Below, piece after piece: positions 34,874-46,623 of a DNA stretch of 64,000 nt. The stretch lies in assembly GCA_020632755.1 (NCBI GenBank), contig JACKEY010000011.1, positions 122,300 to 186,299 on the forward strand, read 5' to 3'. Position 1 is the first letter of the stretch. Each line of letters opens with the position of its first letter. Both the position numbers and the translations under genes were made by a program. Under the pieces are notes generated by a model. It saw only the letters and a program-made list of their open reading frames with translations, made no database searches and was not told the DNA's origin. The stretch comes from Alphaproteobacteria bacterium. GTDB lineage: Bacteria; Myxococcota_A; UBA796; UBA2385.

Positions 34874-35854
34874 ATGGCACGCACTGGTCGAGAGCTGTCC
34901 CTGGCCAAGCGACTCGGCTTCGGCCTGCTGTTCGCCGCGGTCCTCCTGGTCGCGACCGAGGGCGTGCTGCGCGTCGCGACCAAGGGGCTGGGGGAAGCGT
35001 CGATCCCCGACGAGCTGGTCCGCTCGCACGTGCAGGCCGAGGGCCTGGAGTACGACCCGGTGCTGGGCTGGCGTCGCGCGCGGCTGCCGGATCCCCACTA
35101 CGACATCGACCTGAACCAGTTCCGGCGAAAGGTGCCCATCGATCGCAAGAAGCCCGACGGGGGCTGGCGGGCCTTCACCTTCGGCGACTCGCAGACCTAC
35201 GGCGCGGGCCTGACATCCACCGAGACCTACTCGGCAGTGGCGGAGCGCACGCTGCAGCAGGCGGTTCCGGACCGCGTGGTCGAGGTCGTGAACACCGGCT
35301 GTTCCGGCTACGGCACCCTGCAGGGGCTCCGGCTGATGCGCGATCGGGTCGTGCGCTTCGAACCGGACCTGTACATCGTCGACAGCTTCCCCTTCGACAA
35401 CCCGCGGGACGAGGTCCTGCCCCCCGCGAGCTGGGCGGCCGGGCTGGAGCGCGTGCTGTTCCACTGGCGCACCTACTACGTGCTGCGGTTCAGCATCGAG
35501 CGCGCGCAGGGGCGCCTGCGGCCGATGCGGGTGGGCCAGCTGGCCGGCGAGGAGAACTACGCCGGCAACCACGACAGCATCATGGCCCTCGCGGCCCAGC
35601 AGGGCGTGCCGGTGGTGTTCCTGGACTACCCCTTCTGGGACTCCAGCCACGGCGCCCAGCAGGTGACGTGCCTGGCGCCGGCGTCCGAGCTGCCCGAAGG
35701 CGCCAGGGTGCTCTCGATCTGCAGCGCGCTGCAGGACTCCGGGATGGCGCCGTCCGAGCTGTTCCTGGACAACAACCACATGTCGGCCACCGGGGCCCGC
35801 ATCGCGGGCGAGGCGCTGGCGGACGCCCTGCGCGAGGCCGGGCTGGGGCCCTGA
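34874..35854 (+). CDS. Membrane-anchored SGNH/GDSL hydrolase
   Basis: A 326-residue protein with one N-terminal membrane anchor (LGFGLLFAAVLLVATEGVL). Block I is FTFGDSQTYG, with the nucleophile Ser in GDS; the block III Asn lies near NTGCSGYGTLQGL, and block V is FLDNNHMSATGARIAG with Asp and His. SGNH enzymes of this topology often remove or add acetyl groups on surface polysaccharides. I cannot tell the substrate. Longer in-frame starts exist, but the anchor and the -10-like element place the start here. Confidence 0.85.
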   Translation: MARTGRELSLAKRLGFGLLFAAVLLVATEGVLRVATKGLGEASIPDELVRSHVQAEGLEYDPVLGWRRARLPDPHYDIDLNQFRRKVPIDRKKPDGGWRAFTFGDSQTYGAGLTSTETYSAVAERTLQQAVPDRVVEVVNTGCSGYGTLQGLRLMRDRVVRFEPDLYIVDSFPFDNPRDEVLPPASWAAGLERVLFHWRTYYVLRFSIERAQGRLRPMRVGQLAGEENYAGNHDSIMALAAQQGVPVVFLDYPFWDSSHGAQQVTCLAPASELPEGARVLSICSALQDSGMAPSELFLDNNHMSATGARIAGEALADALREAGLGP

Positions 35855-35870
35855 ACGAGCCCGACCCGGT

Positions 35871-36305
35871 TCAGCGGACCAGCTCGAAGCGCAGGGTCCC
35901 GTGCGGCCAGTCGGGGTCGGTCAGCTCCCAGCGCCCGGCCTTGGGGTTGTCGGGCAGGAACTCGGCCGGCTCGACCGCGACGGGGCCGACGGGGAAGTCG
36001 AGCTTCAGCGCGGTCGCCCCGGGGTCGTCCTGGAAGGCGAAGACGTCGAAGCTGGCGGTCTGCACGAAGGGCGTCGGGTCCGGGGTCCAGGCGCCGGCGT
36101 CGGGGTCCCACCAGTACCGGGTCATCCAGGCGTTGGGCACGCCGCTGCTGACGTCGCCGTTGGACCGGATGTCGACGAAGCCCGCGTCCGCCACGGCCAC
36201 GCCGTCGACGCTGAGCGACTCGATCTGCCAGGTGCCGACCACGTCCATGCCGCAGCCGGCGAGCAGCACGGCGACGCTCGGAGCGACGAGCGGGAGCACG
36301 CGCAT
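35871..36305 (-). CDS. Lipoprotein, last gene of a four-gene envelope unit
   Basis: A 144-residue lipoprotein: MRVLPLVAPSVAVLLAGC has its lipobox Cys at 18. The mature part starts GMDVVGTWQIESLSVDGV, which resembles lipocalin-like or META-type small domains but is not clearly either. The start shares one base with the stop of the outer-membrane-type gene before it (TGATG), so it is translationally coupled to that gene. Confidence 0.75.
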   Translation of the reverse strand: MRVLPLVAPSVAVLLAGCGMDVVGTWQIESLSVDGVAVADAGFVDIRSNGDVSSGVPNAWMTRYWWDPDAGAWTPDPTPFVQTASFDVFAFQDDPGATALKLDFPVGPVAVEPAEFLPDNPKAGRWELTDPDWPHGTLRFELVR

Positions 36306-37600
36306 CACAGCCTCCCCGTGACGTTGAGCCGCCAGGTCACGGCGTTGTACGCGAAGGGGAAGACGGCCAGCTGTTCTTCGTCGTTGAGCATCAGGGTGAA
36401 GGCCAGGTCGGCCGCGTGGCGGTCGCGGATCTGCAGCGGGGCCAGCACCTCGCCCCGGACGCTCAGGAAGGTTCCGCCGTCCAGCCCGTAGTAGTGCTGG
36501 GTCGGCAGCTGCACCATGCCGGCGGCGATCCGCCAGTAGACCGGGTTCGCGCCTGGGTCGGAGAAGCCCCGGCTGTGCACCGCGGCTTCGACGTCGTGCA
36601 CGCTGGTCGTCGGCTTGAAGGCGTAGCCGAAGGCGATGTCGAACCGGCCCATGATGTCGTCCTGGCGGACGTGTCCGGTCAGCAGCTTGTCGGCGATGGT
36701 GACCCGCTCGCCTCCTTCGTCGACCTCGGCCTCGCCCATCGGCACCTGCCGGGCGAACAGCGTGCTGCGGCCCACGCCCTTGTCCGACAGCTCGCCCCAC
36801 TTCACGCGCTTCGCGCCGGCCGCGAACTGGTCGAAGCGCGAGAAGCCGTCGCGGGCCACGGTGTTGCCGAACAGGCCGATGCGCTGCTCGCCGGCCGACA
36901 GGTACCAGCCACTGCTGGCGGTGTAGCCGGCGCGCACCTCGACCAGCTCCAGATCCGCCGACACCCCCCCGATGAAGTCGGTCGCCCACGCCGTGCTGCC
37001 CTGGATCACCTGGCTGTTGCCGCTGAACGGGGTGGTGGCCAGCGCATAGGTCGCGACCACCGGCATCACCACGCCGAGCGCGATGCGCTGGCTGCGGGCG
37101 GGCTCGCCCAGGTTGCCGTAGACGATGGCCGAGCTGAAGAAGAAGCCCACGCGCCCGTAGCGGCCGGCTGCGCCCAGGTTCGCGCTGGTCAGGTCCATCG
37201 GGCGGGTCGCGACCCGGTACTCGGCCGGACAGTCCGGGCTGTACTGCCACACGGGCACCCGGGCGACGCCGTAGGTCTGGTTGACCTCGTAGACCAGCGC
37301 GCCGCCGGGATCCCAGCCCGAGAAGGGGCCCTGCTTCGTCGCCCCCAGCATGCCCCCGTCGCCGTCTTCGCCGGCCTTCTCGTCGGCCTTCATCGCCTCG
37401 ATGGCGGCGGGGAAGATGCTGCGCTCGGCGAAGGCGGTGGCGTTGTAGGTCGCGGCGTTGATGCGCAGGGCGTCCAGGCCGTTGGCGTAGCCGGAAGTGC
37501 CGGCCAGCGGGTAGCTGTCGTCGTTGAGGCAGTCCTCGATGCCCTGGGCCCGCGCCGAGGACGTCAGGGCCAGGATCGACATCAGCAGCAGCGCGATCAC
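36305..37600 (-). CDS. Exported beta-rich (outer-membrane barrel-like) protein
   Basis: A 431-residue exported protein; the GTG start gives VIALLLMSILALTSSARAQ with cleavage after ARA. The body has alternating hydrophobic strands with aromatic girdles (GRVGFFFSSAIVYGNLG, LVEVRAGYTASSGWYLSAG, GRFDIAFGYAFKPTTS, HYYGLDGGTFLSVRGE) and ends VTWRLNVTGRL, consistent with an outer-membrane beta-barrel, although the last residue is Leu and not Phe. It is coupled by GTGA to the lipoprotein gene before it. Function unknown. Confidence 0.75.
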   Translation of the reverse strand: MIALLLMSILALTSSARAQGIEDCLNDDSYPLAGTSGYANGLDALRINAATYNATAFAERSIFPAAIEAMKADEKAGEDGDGGMLGATKQGPFSGWDPGGALVYEVNQTYGVARVPVWQYSPDCPAEYRVATRPMDLTSANLGAAGRYGRVGFFFSSAIVYGNLGEPARSQRIALGVVMPVVATYALATTPFSGNSQVIQGSTAWATDFIGGVSADLELVEVRAGYTASSGWYLSAGEQRIGLFGNTVARDGFSRFDQFAAGAKRVKWGELSDKGVGRSTLFARQVPMGEAEVDEGGERVTIADKLLTGHVRQDDIMGRFDIAFGYAFKPTTSVHDVEAAVHSRGFSDPGANPVYWRIAAGMVQLPTQHYYGLDGGTFLSVRGEVLAPLQIRDRHAADLAFTLMLNDEEQLAVFPFAYNAVTWRLNVTGRL

Positions 37601-37980
37601 TCGGCGCCTCCACCGATGCCGTCGATCACGTAGGGACAGACCGGGCTGGCGCTCAGCCAGCGGTCCAGGTCGTCGCCGTACTCCTCGACCAGCTCGCAGG
37701 GCAGCTCGCCCACGGCCCACGAGCAGTGGAACCAGTCGCCGGGGGCGTCTTCGATCACGTCGTACCAGGGGGCGTCGACGTCGGTCTCGAAGTCCACCGT
37801 CTTGCAGGTGTACTGCTCGAAGAACAGGTCGTAGCGGGCGTTGGCCAGGTCGCGGTCGGCCGTGCACTCGAAGGTGCGGCGGCTGATCGCCACGGCGGTG
37901 TCTTCGCAGGGCAGGGTGCCCTCGACCGGCCGCATGGTCGTCCCGCAGCCCAGCACGGTGGCCAGCAAGAGCGCCGTCAC
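37597..37980 (-). CDS. Cysteine-rich lipoprotein
   Basis: A 127-residue lipoprotein with a short signal ([12 protein letters not shown], Cys12). The mature domain has six further Cys (LPCEDT, TFECTAD, YTCKTV, FHCSWA, LPCELV, PVCPYV), likely three disulfides. GTG in a GTGA overlap couples it to the gene before it, and its own stop overlaps the barrel-like gene after it. No family is recognised. Confidence 0.73.
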   Translation of the reverse strand: MTALLLATVLGCGTTMRPVEGTLPCEDTAVAISRRTFECTADRDLANARYDLFFEQYTCKTVDFETDVDAPWYDVIEDAPGDWFHCSWAVGELPCELVEEYGDDLDRWLSASPVCPYVIDGIGGGAE

Positions 37981-38426
37981 TCGGTCACCTCCCAGGTCTC
38001 GCTGGCCTGGGTCACCGTGCGGTGGTCGACATAGGCGCCGATGGCGTCCCGCAGCACCCACACGTGGCCGATGTAGGTCGGCTGGTCGCGCGGCACATAG
38101 GGCGGGACCGCGCCGTAGCTGTACTCCTGGCAGTCCTGGGCCCGCCACCACAGGATCACGCCCAGGTCGGCCTGGATGTCGACGGTCAGCACGGCATCGC
38201 CGCCGGCATCGGTCGAGCAGGGCAGCTCCGGCTCGCCCGAGTCGACGCCGCCGTCGGTGTCGGTGCCGCCGTCGGTGCCGCCGTCCGTGTCCGTGTCCGC
38301 ATCCGTGTCGGTGTCGACCGCTCCCGAGTCGGCCGGACTCGCGGACACGCCGGTCGGCAGGCCCGGGTACCAGGTGGGCTCGGTGCACGCGGCGAGCAGG
38401 GGCAACAGCAGCATCAGGGTGCGCAT
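37977..38426 (-). CDS. Lipoprotein with Asp-Thr/Gly linker, first gene of the envelope unit
   Basis: A 149-residue lipoprotein. [14 protein letters not shown] has its lipobox Cys at 14 and is followed by a linker of [17 protein letters not shown] type and a small domain with two Cys ([20 protein letters not shown]). The ATG is preferred over a GTG one codon upstream because of the TACGCT hexamer 8 bases before it. It opens a four-gene chain in which every junction overlaps. Confidence 0.74.
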   Translation of the reverse strand: MRTLMLLLPLLAACTEPTWYPGLPTGVSASPADSGAVDTDTDADTDTDGGTDGGTDTDGGVDSGEPELPCSTDAGGDAVLTVDIQADLGVILWWRAQDCQEYSYGAVPPYVPRDQPTYIGHVWVLRDAIGAYVDHRTVTQASETWEVTE

Positions 38427-38434
38427 CACAGCGG

Positions 38435-38440
38435 AGCGTA
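38435..38440 (-). promoter_or_regulatory. -10-like hexamer TACGCT
   Basis: TACGCT on the minus strand, 8 bases before the first gene of the four-gene envelope unit. A start site near the ATG would give an almost leaderless message. Confidence 0.45.
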
Positions 38441-38511
38441 GCGGCTGTCGCGACCCCCTGCGCGGCCCGCCGCGGGCCCCCTTGCCGAGACCCGGGGGCC
38501 GCCCTCGGTCC

Positions 38512-39738
38512 TCAGCGGATGCGCTGCAGCACCGCCAGCACCTGGTCGATGTCGGCTTCGGTGTGCGCGGCGTTGATCTGGAAGCGGATCGTCTGGTCGC
38601 CCATCGGCACGACCGGGAAGTTCAGCCCGACGACCAGCACGCCGCCGTCGGTGAAGCCCCGGACCATGGCGGTGGTCTTCGCCGTGTCGCGCACCATCAG
38701 CGGCACGACGGGGTGCTTGCCGGGGATGCTCTCCAGGCCCAGCCGGTCCAGCCCGGCGCGGAACTGGGCGATGCGGGCCTGGACGTTGCGCAGGCGCTGC
38801 AGGCCTTCGTCGCTGTCGGCGATGTCGACGGCGACCTTGGCCGCGGCGCAGTCCGCCGCGGACAGGGGGTTCGTGTAGATGTAGGTGTCGGCCTTCTGGC
38901 GCACCGCTTCGACCACGGCCGGGCTGGCGGCCACGAAGCCGCCGTTCACGCCGAAGGCCTTGCCGAAGGTGCCGACCACGATGTCGACCTTCGCGCCGCA
39001 GATCTCCTCGGTCCCGCGGCCGGTGGCCCCGTAGGCGCCGATGCCGTGGCTGTCGTCGACCACGGTGACCAGGCCTTCCGAGAAGCGCTCGCGGTGCGGG
39101 GCCAGCACGTCGTTGATGGCGCCGATGGGCGCATGGTCGCCGCGCATGCTGAACACGCCGTCGAAGATGACGATGACGCGGTCGATGGCGCTGTCGTCGA
39201 CGCCTTCGATGGCGGCCTTCAGCCCGGCCATGTCGTTGTGCTTGAAGATCGCCTTGTTCTGGCGCGGCACGTTGGCGATGCGCATCGCCCGGATGATGCA
39301 GTTGTGGTTCAGCTCGTCGCCGATCCAGAAGGTGCGCTGGTTCTGCAGCGCCAGGGCCAGCCCCAGGTTCGTCGTGTAGGCCGAGTTGAAGATCTTGGCG
39401 GCCGGCCGGCCGCAGAAGGCCGCGATGCGGGCCTCGAGCTCGACGTGGGGCCCGAAGGTGCCGTCGATGAACCGCACCGCGCCGGGGCCCGCGCCGAACC
39501 GGTGGGTCGCTTCATCGGCGGCCGCGAGCACCGCGGGGTGGTGCGACAGCGACAGGTAGCTGTTGGAGTTCATGCGGATGAACGGCTGGTCGTAGCCGTC
39601 GAGCCGGTAGCGGGGGCCCAGCGCGCCCTGGGGCGGCATCACCTCGACGATCACGCGCTCGGGGGCCTTGGCGCGGCCTTCGGCGGAGAGGGCGGCGACT
39701 TCCTTGTCGAGACCGGCGTCGAGGAGGGACAGGGACAT
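38512..39738 (-). CDS. PLP-dependent alpha-oxoamine synthase (KBL/AONS/SPT family)
   Basis: A 408-residue fold-type I PLP enzyme. The PLP-binding lysine is Lys260 in [19 protein letters not shown] (His145) stacks on PLP and [12 protein letters not shown] holds the Asp-x-x-His pair. The family condenses an amino acid with an acyl-CoA: glycine plus acetyl-CoA (KBL), alanine plus pimeloyl-CoA (BioF) or serine plus palmitoyl-CoA (SPT). I cannot separate these from sequence alone; the genomic context has no bio genes or threonine dehydrogenase, and sphingolipid-type use is plausible. GGAGCCGCCC precedes the ATG. Confidence 0.88.
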   Translation of the reverse strand: MSLSLLDAGLDKEVAALSAEGRAKAPERVIVEVMPPQGALGPRYRLDGYDQPFIRMNSNSYLSLSHHPAVLAAADEATHRFGAGPGAVRFIDGTFGPHVELEARIAAFCGRPAAKIFNSAYTTNLGLALALQNQRTFWIGDELNHNCIIRAMRIANVPRQNKAIFKHNDMAGLKAAIEGVDDSAIDRVIVIFDGVFSMRGDHAPIGAINDVLAPHRERFSEGLVTVVDDSHGIGAYGATGRGTEEICGAKVDIVVGTFGKAFGVNGGFVAASPAVVEAVRQKADTYIYTNPLSAADCAAAKVAVDIADSDEGLQRLRNVQARIAQFRAGLDRLGLESIPGKHPVVPLMVRDTAKTTAMVRGFTDGGVLVVGLNFPVVPMGDQTIRFQINAAHTEADIDQVLAVLQRIR

Positions 39739-39771
39739 GGGCGGCTCCGAGGGAGGGGGAGGAGGAGGAGC

Positions 39772-39777
39772 AGCCTA
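39772..39777 (-). promoter_or_regulatory. -10-like hexamer TAGGCT
   Basis: TAGGCT on the minus strand, 33 bases before the alpha-oxoamine synthase start and separated from it by a polypurine/polypyrimidine leader. Confidence 0.4.
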
Positions 39778-39925
39778 TGTCGCGGGAGGGAGCGGTGGGC
39801 CCGCCACGGCGAGGGCTGCGACAGCGCTGTCGCGATCCGGGGGAGGAAGGTCGCGCGGAGGAGGACCAGCAGCGCATCGTCGCGGTGGCACGCCGCCTGC
39901 AACGGGTGGGAGGAGGAGGTCTCTC

Positions 39926-40519
39926 ATGTCCCGCCTGCTCTGCTTGCTGCTGTTCCTCGCCGCCGGTCCGGCCCGCGCCGCCGGCGAGAGCGAGCCCCTC
40001 GACGCCGCCATCCGCGGCCAGCACATGGGGCTCTTGCTGCTGGCCGGCGGGGCGGTCGCACTGGGCAGCGGGCTCGGCGTGGTCGAGGTCAGCGCCCCGC
40101 CGCCGGGGGCCGACTACAGCCACCCCCTGGAGCAGCGGCGGGTCGGTCCGGCCGAGGCCGTCGGCGGGTCGATGGCGGGCGTGGGCGCCCTGAGCGCGGT
40201 GACCGGCGCGGTCGTGCTGGGCGTCTACGGGCTCGACGGGGCGGCCGCGCTGCGGGATCGCGGTCGGCGGGGCCCGCGCTGGGCCGGCCGCGCGTCCCTG
40301 GGGCTGCTGGTCGCCGCCCCCGTGTCCTACCTGGCCGCCGGGGAGCTCACCGACCTGTCGGAGCCCGAGCGGCGGCGGTGGGCGGTGGGGGCGTTCGGCG
40401 GTGGCGTGGCCCTGGGCGCGCTGCAGCTCGGCATGAACCTGACCGGCCGGCGGTCCTGGGAACGCACGGTGCAGGTGCGGGCCACGGGGCCGGGGGTCGA
40501 GGTGGCGGGGACCTTCTGA
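39926..40519 (+). CDS. Exported membrane protein, function unknown
   Basis: A 197-residue protein with a signal-type N-terminus ([20 protein letters not shown]) and three or four later hydrophobic segments ([75 protein letters not shown]). The ribosome site GGAGGAGG is strong and fixes the start. It is rich in Gly and Ala. No family is recognised. It converges on a NUDIX gene across a repeat-rich spacer. Confidence 0.72.
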   Translation: MSRLLCLLLFLAAGPARAAGESEPLDAAIRGQHMGLLLLAGGAVALGSGLGVVEVSAPPPGADYSHPLEQRRVGPAEAVGGSMAGVGALSAVTGAVVLGVYGLDGAAALRDRGRRGPRWAGRASLGLLVAAPVSYLAAGELTDLSEPERRRWAVGAFGGGVALGALQLGMNLTGRRSWERTVQVRATGPGVEVAGTF

Positions 40520-40759
40520 GCGCGCAGGGCACAGCAGGCCCCCCTCCGACCCGGGCTTCGCCCGGGCCACCTCCCCCCAGCGTTGCTGGGGGGAGGGAGA
40601 GCGCCTGTCCCTCCCCCCGCTCCGCGGGGGGAGGTGGGCCTCGCGGAGCGAGGCTCGGAGGGGGGCCGCTGAGCACCTCCCCCGCTCCCTCCCCCCGCTC
40701 CGCGGGGGGAGGTGGGCCTCGCGGAGCGAGGCTCGGAGGGGGGCCGCCGAGCGCCTCAG
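40516..40759. repeat. GC-rich palindromic repeat element at a convergent gene end
   Basis: A 62-base unit is perfectly duplicated at 40608-40669 and 40686-40747. Each copy has an 11-bp hairpin (CCTCCCCCCGC with GCGGGGGGAGG) and a second hairpin (GCCTCGCGGAGCGAGGC). Before them lie hairpins CCCGGGCTTCGCCCGGG and CTCCCCCCAGC/GCTGGGGGGAG. An outer 13-bp arm, GGCCCCCCTCCGA at 40537-40549, pairs with TCGGAGGGGGGCC at 40655-40667 or 40733-40745. The element fills the space between two facing stop codons. A similar one lies at 50941-51106. It probably acts as a bidirectional terminator or REP-like sequence. Confidence 0.8.
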
Positions 40760-41334
40760 AGCACCCCGCGCAGCGACTCCAGCACCCGCAGGGTCAGCCC
40801 CCAGACGACGTTGCCGCGGACCCTGCGCGCTTCCCAGGGCATGGCCAGCAGGCCCGGCCCGCGGCGGTAGCGGAAGCGGTTGTCGGGGGCGAAGAGCTCG
40901 GGCAGCGGCACCCACAGGGCCTCGACGATCTCGGCCTCGTGGGGGACCGCGACGGCGTCCCGGGGGGCGGTGAACACGACCGGGCACAGGGCCATCGGCC
41001 GCCGGGTCCGCGGGTGGGCGGCCCGCTGCTCGTCCAGGCGGCCGATGCAGACCAGCCCCTCCAGCGCGACCTCCTCCCAGGTCTCGCGGGCCGCGGTGGC
41101 CTGGATCTCCCCGCCGTCGGCCTCCTCCTCCAGCCCACCGGGCAGCGCCATGTGGCCGGACCAGGGATCGCCCTGCCGCTCCGCGCGGCGGACCAGCAGC
41201 AGCTCGGCCTCCTCCTCCCCCGGACCCCCCGGACGCAGCACCACCGCCACGGCGGCCCGCCGCCAGCGGTGCATCCAGGTGCGCTGCCCGGGCCGGTGGG
41301 CAGCCAGGCGCTGGGTGACGGTGTCGAGGTCCAC
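40756..41334 (-). CDS. NUDIX hydrolase, CoA pyrophosphatase-like
   Basis: A 192-residue NUDIX enzyme. [19 protein letters not shown] followed by [13 protein letters not shown] is the pattern of the NudL/CoA diphosphatase branch, with the NUDIX glutamates present. The loop between the first Gly and the RE-x-x-EE part ([11 protein letters not shown]) is slightly longer and more acidic than usual. It hydrolyses CoA or related diphosphates in the cytoplasm. GTG is the only reasonable start. Confidence 0.86.
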   Translation of the reverse strand: MDLDTVTQRLAAHRPGQRTWMHRWRRAAVAVVLRPGGPGEEEAELLLVRRAERQGDPWSGHMALPGGLEEEADGGEIQATAARETWEEVALEGLVCIGRLDEQRAAHPRTRRPMALCPVVFTAPRDAVAVPHEAEIVEALWVPLPELFAPDNRFRYRRGPGLLAMPWEARRVRGNVVWGLTLRVLESLRGVL

Positions 41335-41361
41335 AGGGTTCGATGGTCCGGGAGGCTCGAT

Positions 41362-41748
41362 CTACTCGGCGGTCTCGCCCTGATCGGGCAGGCAGAGCTC
41401 TTCGGCCACGGGGACGGTGAGCTCGGCCTCGTCGCCCGCGAACACCAGGGTGTAGGCGCCGTCGGCCACGTCCACGGCGCAGGTCGCGCGCTGGGGACCC
41501 CCGCAGCCGTCGTTGGGGTCGTCGCCCGGGGTCTGCGAGGTGTGCACGGTGATCGTGTCGCCGTCGACGGCGGCCTCGCAGGAGAAGGCGGCGCCGTCGT
41601 GGTCGGCGCTGCAGTCGTCGCTGTTCGCGTCGATGGTGACGGTGCCGTCGTCGCCGGGCCGGGCGCAGATGAAGCCGGCGTCTTCGACGGGGGGCTCGGC
41701 TTCCTCGCAGGCGGCGAGCAGGACGACGAAGGAGATCAGGGCGGTCAT
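41362..41748 (-). CDS. Small cysteine-containing lipoprotein
   Basis: A 128-residue lipoprotein: [14 protein letters not shown] with Cys14 as lipobox. The mature domain has several Cys ([46 protein letters not shown]) and many Asp, consistent with a disulfide-bonded periplasmic or surface domain. GGAG lies just before the ATG. A TAGGGT hexamer (41776-41771) lies 23 bases upstream. Function unknown. Confidence 0.75.
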   Translation of the reverse strand: MTALISFVVLLAACEEAEPPVEDAGFICARPGDDGTVTIDANSDDCSADHDGAAFSCEAAVDGDTITVHTSQTPGDDPNDGCGGPQRATCAVDVADGAYTLVFAGDEAELTVPVAEELCLPDQGETAE

Positions 41749-41844
41749 GGGGGCTCCGGCGAAGGGCCGGACCCTACATCGGAGGGGCGTGCGGCGGGGC
41801 TCCTCGATAGGGCCCGCTCCACCGCCCACCCCGCGAGGGAACCC

Positions 41845-43262
<1,418 letters not shown>

Positions 43263-43266
<4 letters not shown>

Positions 43267-43291
43267 GGGGGCGCCTTCCGGGGGCCCTCAG
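43263..43291. terminator. Bidirectional hairpin containing both convergent stop codons
   Basis: CTGAGGG (43263-43269) pairs with CCCTCAG (43285-43291). The left arm contains the asnS TGA and the right arm the TGA (read as TCA) of the facing FAD oxidoreductase gene. There is no T-tract. Confidence 0.5.
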
Positions 43292-45006
43292 CCGGCCTCC
43301 AGGTACTCGTCCTCGGTGTTGACGGCCCAGATGGCGGCTCGGTCCACCACCCCGGCGGCGAGCCCGTCGACCAGGACCATCGCGGTGAGCATCGAGTGGT
43401 CCTGGTTGTTGTAGCGGTGCATGCCGTTGCGGCCGATCAGGTAGAGCCCGTCGATGCCATCGAGCCACTGCCGCAGCTCGTCGAAGCGCCCGTAGCTGCC
43501 GAAGTAGGCCGGGTAGGTCTTCGCCATGCGGACGACCGCGCTGTCGAGCAGGTCGTCCTGGCGGGCCAGGCCCATGGTGCAGAGCTCGTCGAGCGCCATG
43601 GCCGACAGCTCGGCGTCGCTGCGGGACCACAAGGCGTCGCCGACGGCGCAGAAGTACTCCATGCCGAGCCAGGTGGTGTCGGGGTCCGCGACCAGCCAGG
43701 GGCTCCAGTTGTTGAAGATCTGCAGCCGACCGACCTGCAGTCCGGGCTCCTGGACGTAGATCCAGTTGTCCCGCAGCGGCGCGCCCCGGGCGTCGCGCAG
43801 GTGGGGTCCGCGCAGCAGCAGGCCGACGGTCACGAAGTCCCGGTAGACCAGGGCGCTGGCGATCTCGCGCACGGCGGCGGGCACGGCGTCCATGGCCCCG
43901 ACCAGGTCGCGGATGGGCATGGTCGAGATGACCAGGTCCGCCTCGATGCGCACCTGCTCGCTCGTCGCCGTCCGGGCCAGGACCGCGGTCACCCGACCGT
44001 CGCGCCGCTCGATGCCGACGACGCGGTGCCTCGTCCGGACCTCTCCTCCCCCGGCCTCGACCTGCGCTGCGACCCGCTCCCACAGCTGTCCGGGGCCGCG
44101 CCGCGGGTACAGGAAGCGCTCGACGAGGGACGTCTCGGTGTGCTTCTGCGACAGCTCGGACCCGGCGGGTGCCGGCAGGGCGCCGCGCAGGAAGTGCTCG
44201 ACGGCGACCCGCAGCGACAGGCCCTTGATGCGCTGGGCGCCCCAGTCGGCGCTGATCTCGGTGCAGGGCACGCCCCAGACCTTCTCGGTGTAGTCGCGGA
44301 AGAAGGTGGCGTAGAGCTCGCGGCCGAACCGGTCGATGAAGAACTGTTCGAGGTTCTGTGGGTCCCGGTGGGGCCGGATGCGGGCGCGGGCGTAGCTCAG
44401 GCCGATGCGGGCGCTGCGCCGCAGGCCCAGGCCGCGCAGGGTCTTCGGTGCGAGCGACAGCGGGTAGTCGAAGAACCGCCCGCCGTGGAAGATGCGCGAC
44501 CGCCGCTGCCGCAGCAGCATGACGGCGTCGGGATCCTCGGGCTGCGACGTGGCCGCGGGCAGGGGCCGCTGGCGACCCTGGTAGCGGAGCTCGCCGGTCG
44601 TGTCGGCGTCCGGGTCGAGCGGCAGCATCGAGAGCCACCAGTCCATGACGCGGTCGGACTTCGAGAAGAACCGGTGGCCGCCGATGTCCATGCGGTTGCC
44701 GCGCACCTCGACCGTGCGGGAGATGCCGCCGAGCAGCGGGTCGGCCTCGAGCACGATCGGGCGGATGTCGGTCCGCTGCAGCAGCTCGTAGGCCGCGGTG
44801 AGCCCGGCGGGGCCCGCGCCGATGACGACGGCCGTGCGGGCCGGTGGCGAGGGCTGCGGCAGGGGGCGACTCGTCGGCAGGGAGGAGGAGGAGGCGACCT
44901 GCGGTCGGTATCCCGCGGCGGCCGAGACGAGCGCGCCCCCGGTCCCACCAGGGAGACCGAGGGCGCAGGGAGCCGGGGAGGACCTACCAGGTGTCTTCGT
45001 AGACAC
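43288..45006 (-). CDS. FAD-dependent oxidoreductase (amine-oxidase/UDP-galactopyranose-mutase-like)
   Basis: A 572-residue flavoprotein. The Rossmann FAD motif [19 protein letters not shown] begins at about residue 60; the GG-motif [20 protein letters not shown] and [14 protein letters not shown] follow. [10 protein letters not shown] and the C-terminal [20 protein letters not shown] are typical of the protoporphyrinogen-oxidase/UGM-like family that acts in glycan or lipid modification. The first 58 residues are Pro/Ser-rich and not conserved-looking. The only usable start is a GTG that overlaps the end of the upstream lipoprotein gene by 23 bases. Confidence 0.85.
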   Translation of the reverse strand: MSTKTPGRSSPAPCALGLPGGTGGALVSAAAGYRPQVASSSSLPTSRPLPQPSPPARTAVVIGAGPAGLTAAYELLQRTDIRPIVLEADPLLGGISRTVEVRGNRMDIGGHRFFSKSDRVMDWWLSMLPLDPDADTTGELRYQGRQRPLPAATSQPEDPDAVMLLRQRRSRIFHGGRFFDYPLSLAPKTLRGLGLRRSARIGLSYARARIRPHRDPQNLEQFFIDRFGRELYATFFRDYTEKVWGVPCTEISADWGAQRIKGLSLRVAVEHFLRGALPAPAGSELSQKHTETSLVERFLYPRRGPGQLWERVAAQVEAGGGEVRTRHRVVGIERRDGRVTAVLARTATSEQVRIEADLVISTMPIRDLVGAMDAVPAAVREIASALVYRDFVTVGLLLRGPHLRDARGAPLRDNWIYVQEPGLQVGRLQIFNNWSPWLVADPDTTWLGMEYFCAVGDALWSRSDAELSAMALDELCTMGLARQDDLLDSAVVRMAKTYPAYFGSYGRFDELRQWLDGIDGLYLIGRNGMHRYNNQDHSMLTAMVLVDGLAAGVVDRAAIWAVNTEDEYLEAG

Positions 45007-46525
45007 CGCGGAAGGCGCCGCTGGCCATGATCACCAGGTCGGCGGTGGCGGACAGCTCGGCGTCGCTGGCCGTCGAGCCGGTCTCGTCGGCGGTCTCCTC
45101 GACCGACGCCTCGACGTCGCTCTCGAAGTCCGCCCACAGGCCGACCATCAGGCCGGAGATGACGTCGCTGTCGGCGTCGCCGCCGGTGCTGGCCATGCCG
45201 GCGAGGGCCAGCTGCAGCGACGCCTCGAGCTCGGCCGCGGCGTCGTAGCCGTCGGCCATCATGTCGGCGTCGTGGTCCACGTCGATGACCAGGCCCAGCA
45301 GCACGTCCAGGCTGGAGTCGTAGCCGCTGGTGCCGCTGCCGTCGGAGATCAGCGCCTCGGCCCAGGCGTCGAAGGCCGCCTGCAGCTCGACGATGCTGTC
45401 GGCTTCCTCGGCGTCGGCGACCAGGTCGACGGTCAGGTCGGACAGGACGTCCAGGCCGAACAGGCCGTAGGCGCCGTCGTCGTCGGTGGCTTCGTCCATG
45501 GCCGTGCCCATCAGCTGGGCCTCGAGCTGGCCGGACAGCAGGGCCATCGCCTCGATGACGTCCTCGTGGCCGTCGTCTTCGCGGCCCGCGCCGTCGCCGA
45601 GGGCGTGGCTCGTCAGGGCGCGCACGGTCAGGCCGGACAGCAGCTCGAGCTCGGCGCGGTCGGTGGCTTCGTCGTCGCCGCCGCTGCTGCCGCTGGTGAC
45701 GTCCAGCATCGCCCAGGCCTCGGTCCACAGCCCGGTCGCGGTCTCGGCGTCGCCGCTGGACGTGCCGTCGAAGATGGCGGTCAGCTCGGCCGCCAGGGCG
45801 GCGGTCGCCTCGGCCATCGCCTCGTCGCGGGCCTCGAAGTCGGTGTCGTCTCCGGCGCGTCCGATCCAGGCGGCCTGGGTGGCGTGCAGGGCGACCATCG
45901 CCTCGGCCAGGGCGTCGATGGCCGACTCGTAGCCGTCCTCGCCGCTCTCGCCGGTGCCGGTCACCGCCGCCGCGACCTCGGCGTCGATGCGCGCCATGAT
46001 CTCGGCCATCGAGATGGTGTCGACGTCCTCGGCGCCGCCGTCGGCGTGCTCCTCGGACAGCTCGACCATCGCCTGCAGCCAGACCATCGCCTCGACCGTG
46101 GTCTCGCCGGTGATCGGCAGGGCGGTCGCATCTTCGTCCTCGGCGCCGGTCGTGCCGAACAGGGTGGCGCCGACGATCTCGCCCTCGCTGTCGAAGGCGA
46201 CGATGATCACGTCGTCGGTCTCGGCCTCCAGGTCGAGCTGGTAGTGGCCGTCGGCCTCGACCTCGGCCATGCCGATGTGCTCGGTGGTGCCGTCGTCGCG
46301 GACGGCCTGCCCGCGGACCTCGACGGCGCTGTCGAAGGTCACGACGCCGGACACGCTGCTGCGCGCCGCCTGGGGGTCGACGCCGCCGTCACTGCCGTCA
46401 TCGCCGGGGCCGTCGTCGCTGGGGCCGCTGTCGCCGCTCGCCTTGGGGTCCGCGCCGTCGCTGCAGGCGGTGAGCGCGAGGGCCAGGGCGGTCACGACGG
46501 ACAGGGTGTGGGTTCGGGTGCGCAT
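44984..46525 (-). CDS. Acidic helical lipoprotein, function unknown
   Basis: A 513-residue lipoprotein: [21 protein letters not shown] with Cys21. A Gly/Asp/Ser linker leads to an N-terminal domain that resembles a carboxypeptidase-regulatory-like beta fold ([17 protein letters not shown], then [17 protein letters not shown]) and a very acidic, Ala-rich helical body with many Met and Leu ([17 protein letters not shown] and similar). No enzyme motif. It is transcribed with the FAD oxidoreductase gene, whose start lies inside it. Confidence 0.8.
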   Translation of the reverse strand: MRTRTHTLSVVTALALALTACSDGADPKASGDSGPSDDGPGDDGSDGGVDPQAARSSVSGVVTFDSAVEVRGQAVRDDGTTEHIGMAEVEADGHYQLDLEAETDDVIIVAFDSEGEIVGATLFGTTGAEDEDATALPITGETTVEAMVWLQAMVELSEEHADGGAEDVDTISMAEIMARIDAEVAAAVTGTGESGEDGYESAIDALAEAMVALHATQAAWIGRAGDDTDFEARDEAMAEATAALAAELTAIFDGTSSGDAETATGLWTEAWAMLDVTSGSSGGDDEATDRAELELLSGLTVRALTSHALGDGAGREDDGHEDVIEAMALLSGQLEAQLMGTAMDEATDDDGAYGLFGLDVLSDLTVDLVADAEEADSIVELQAAFDAWAEALISDGSGTSGYDSSLDVLLGLVIDVDHDADMMADGYDAAAELEASLQLALAGMASTGGDADSDVISGLMVGLWADFESDVEASVEETADETGSTASDAELSATADLVIMASGAFRGVYEDTW

Positions 46526-46623
46526 GGCGTCTCCGGGTGGGGGGGTAGGTCCGAGCCGCTGCCGGACCCTCGTCCTGTGGTCGCCCCGGCGCCGGACCGA
46601 AGCCCACGCCGCCCTGAGCGTGG

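Noticed and set aside
34718..35854. Longer SGNH hydrolase starting 52 codons upstream
   Set aside because: The added part is not hydrophobic and crosses the promoter region of the divergent ybaK gene.
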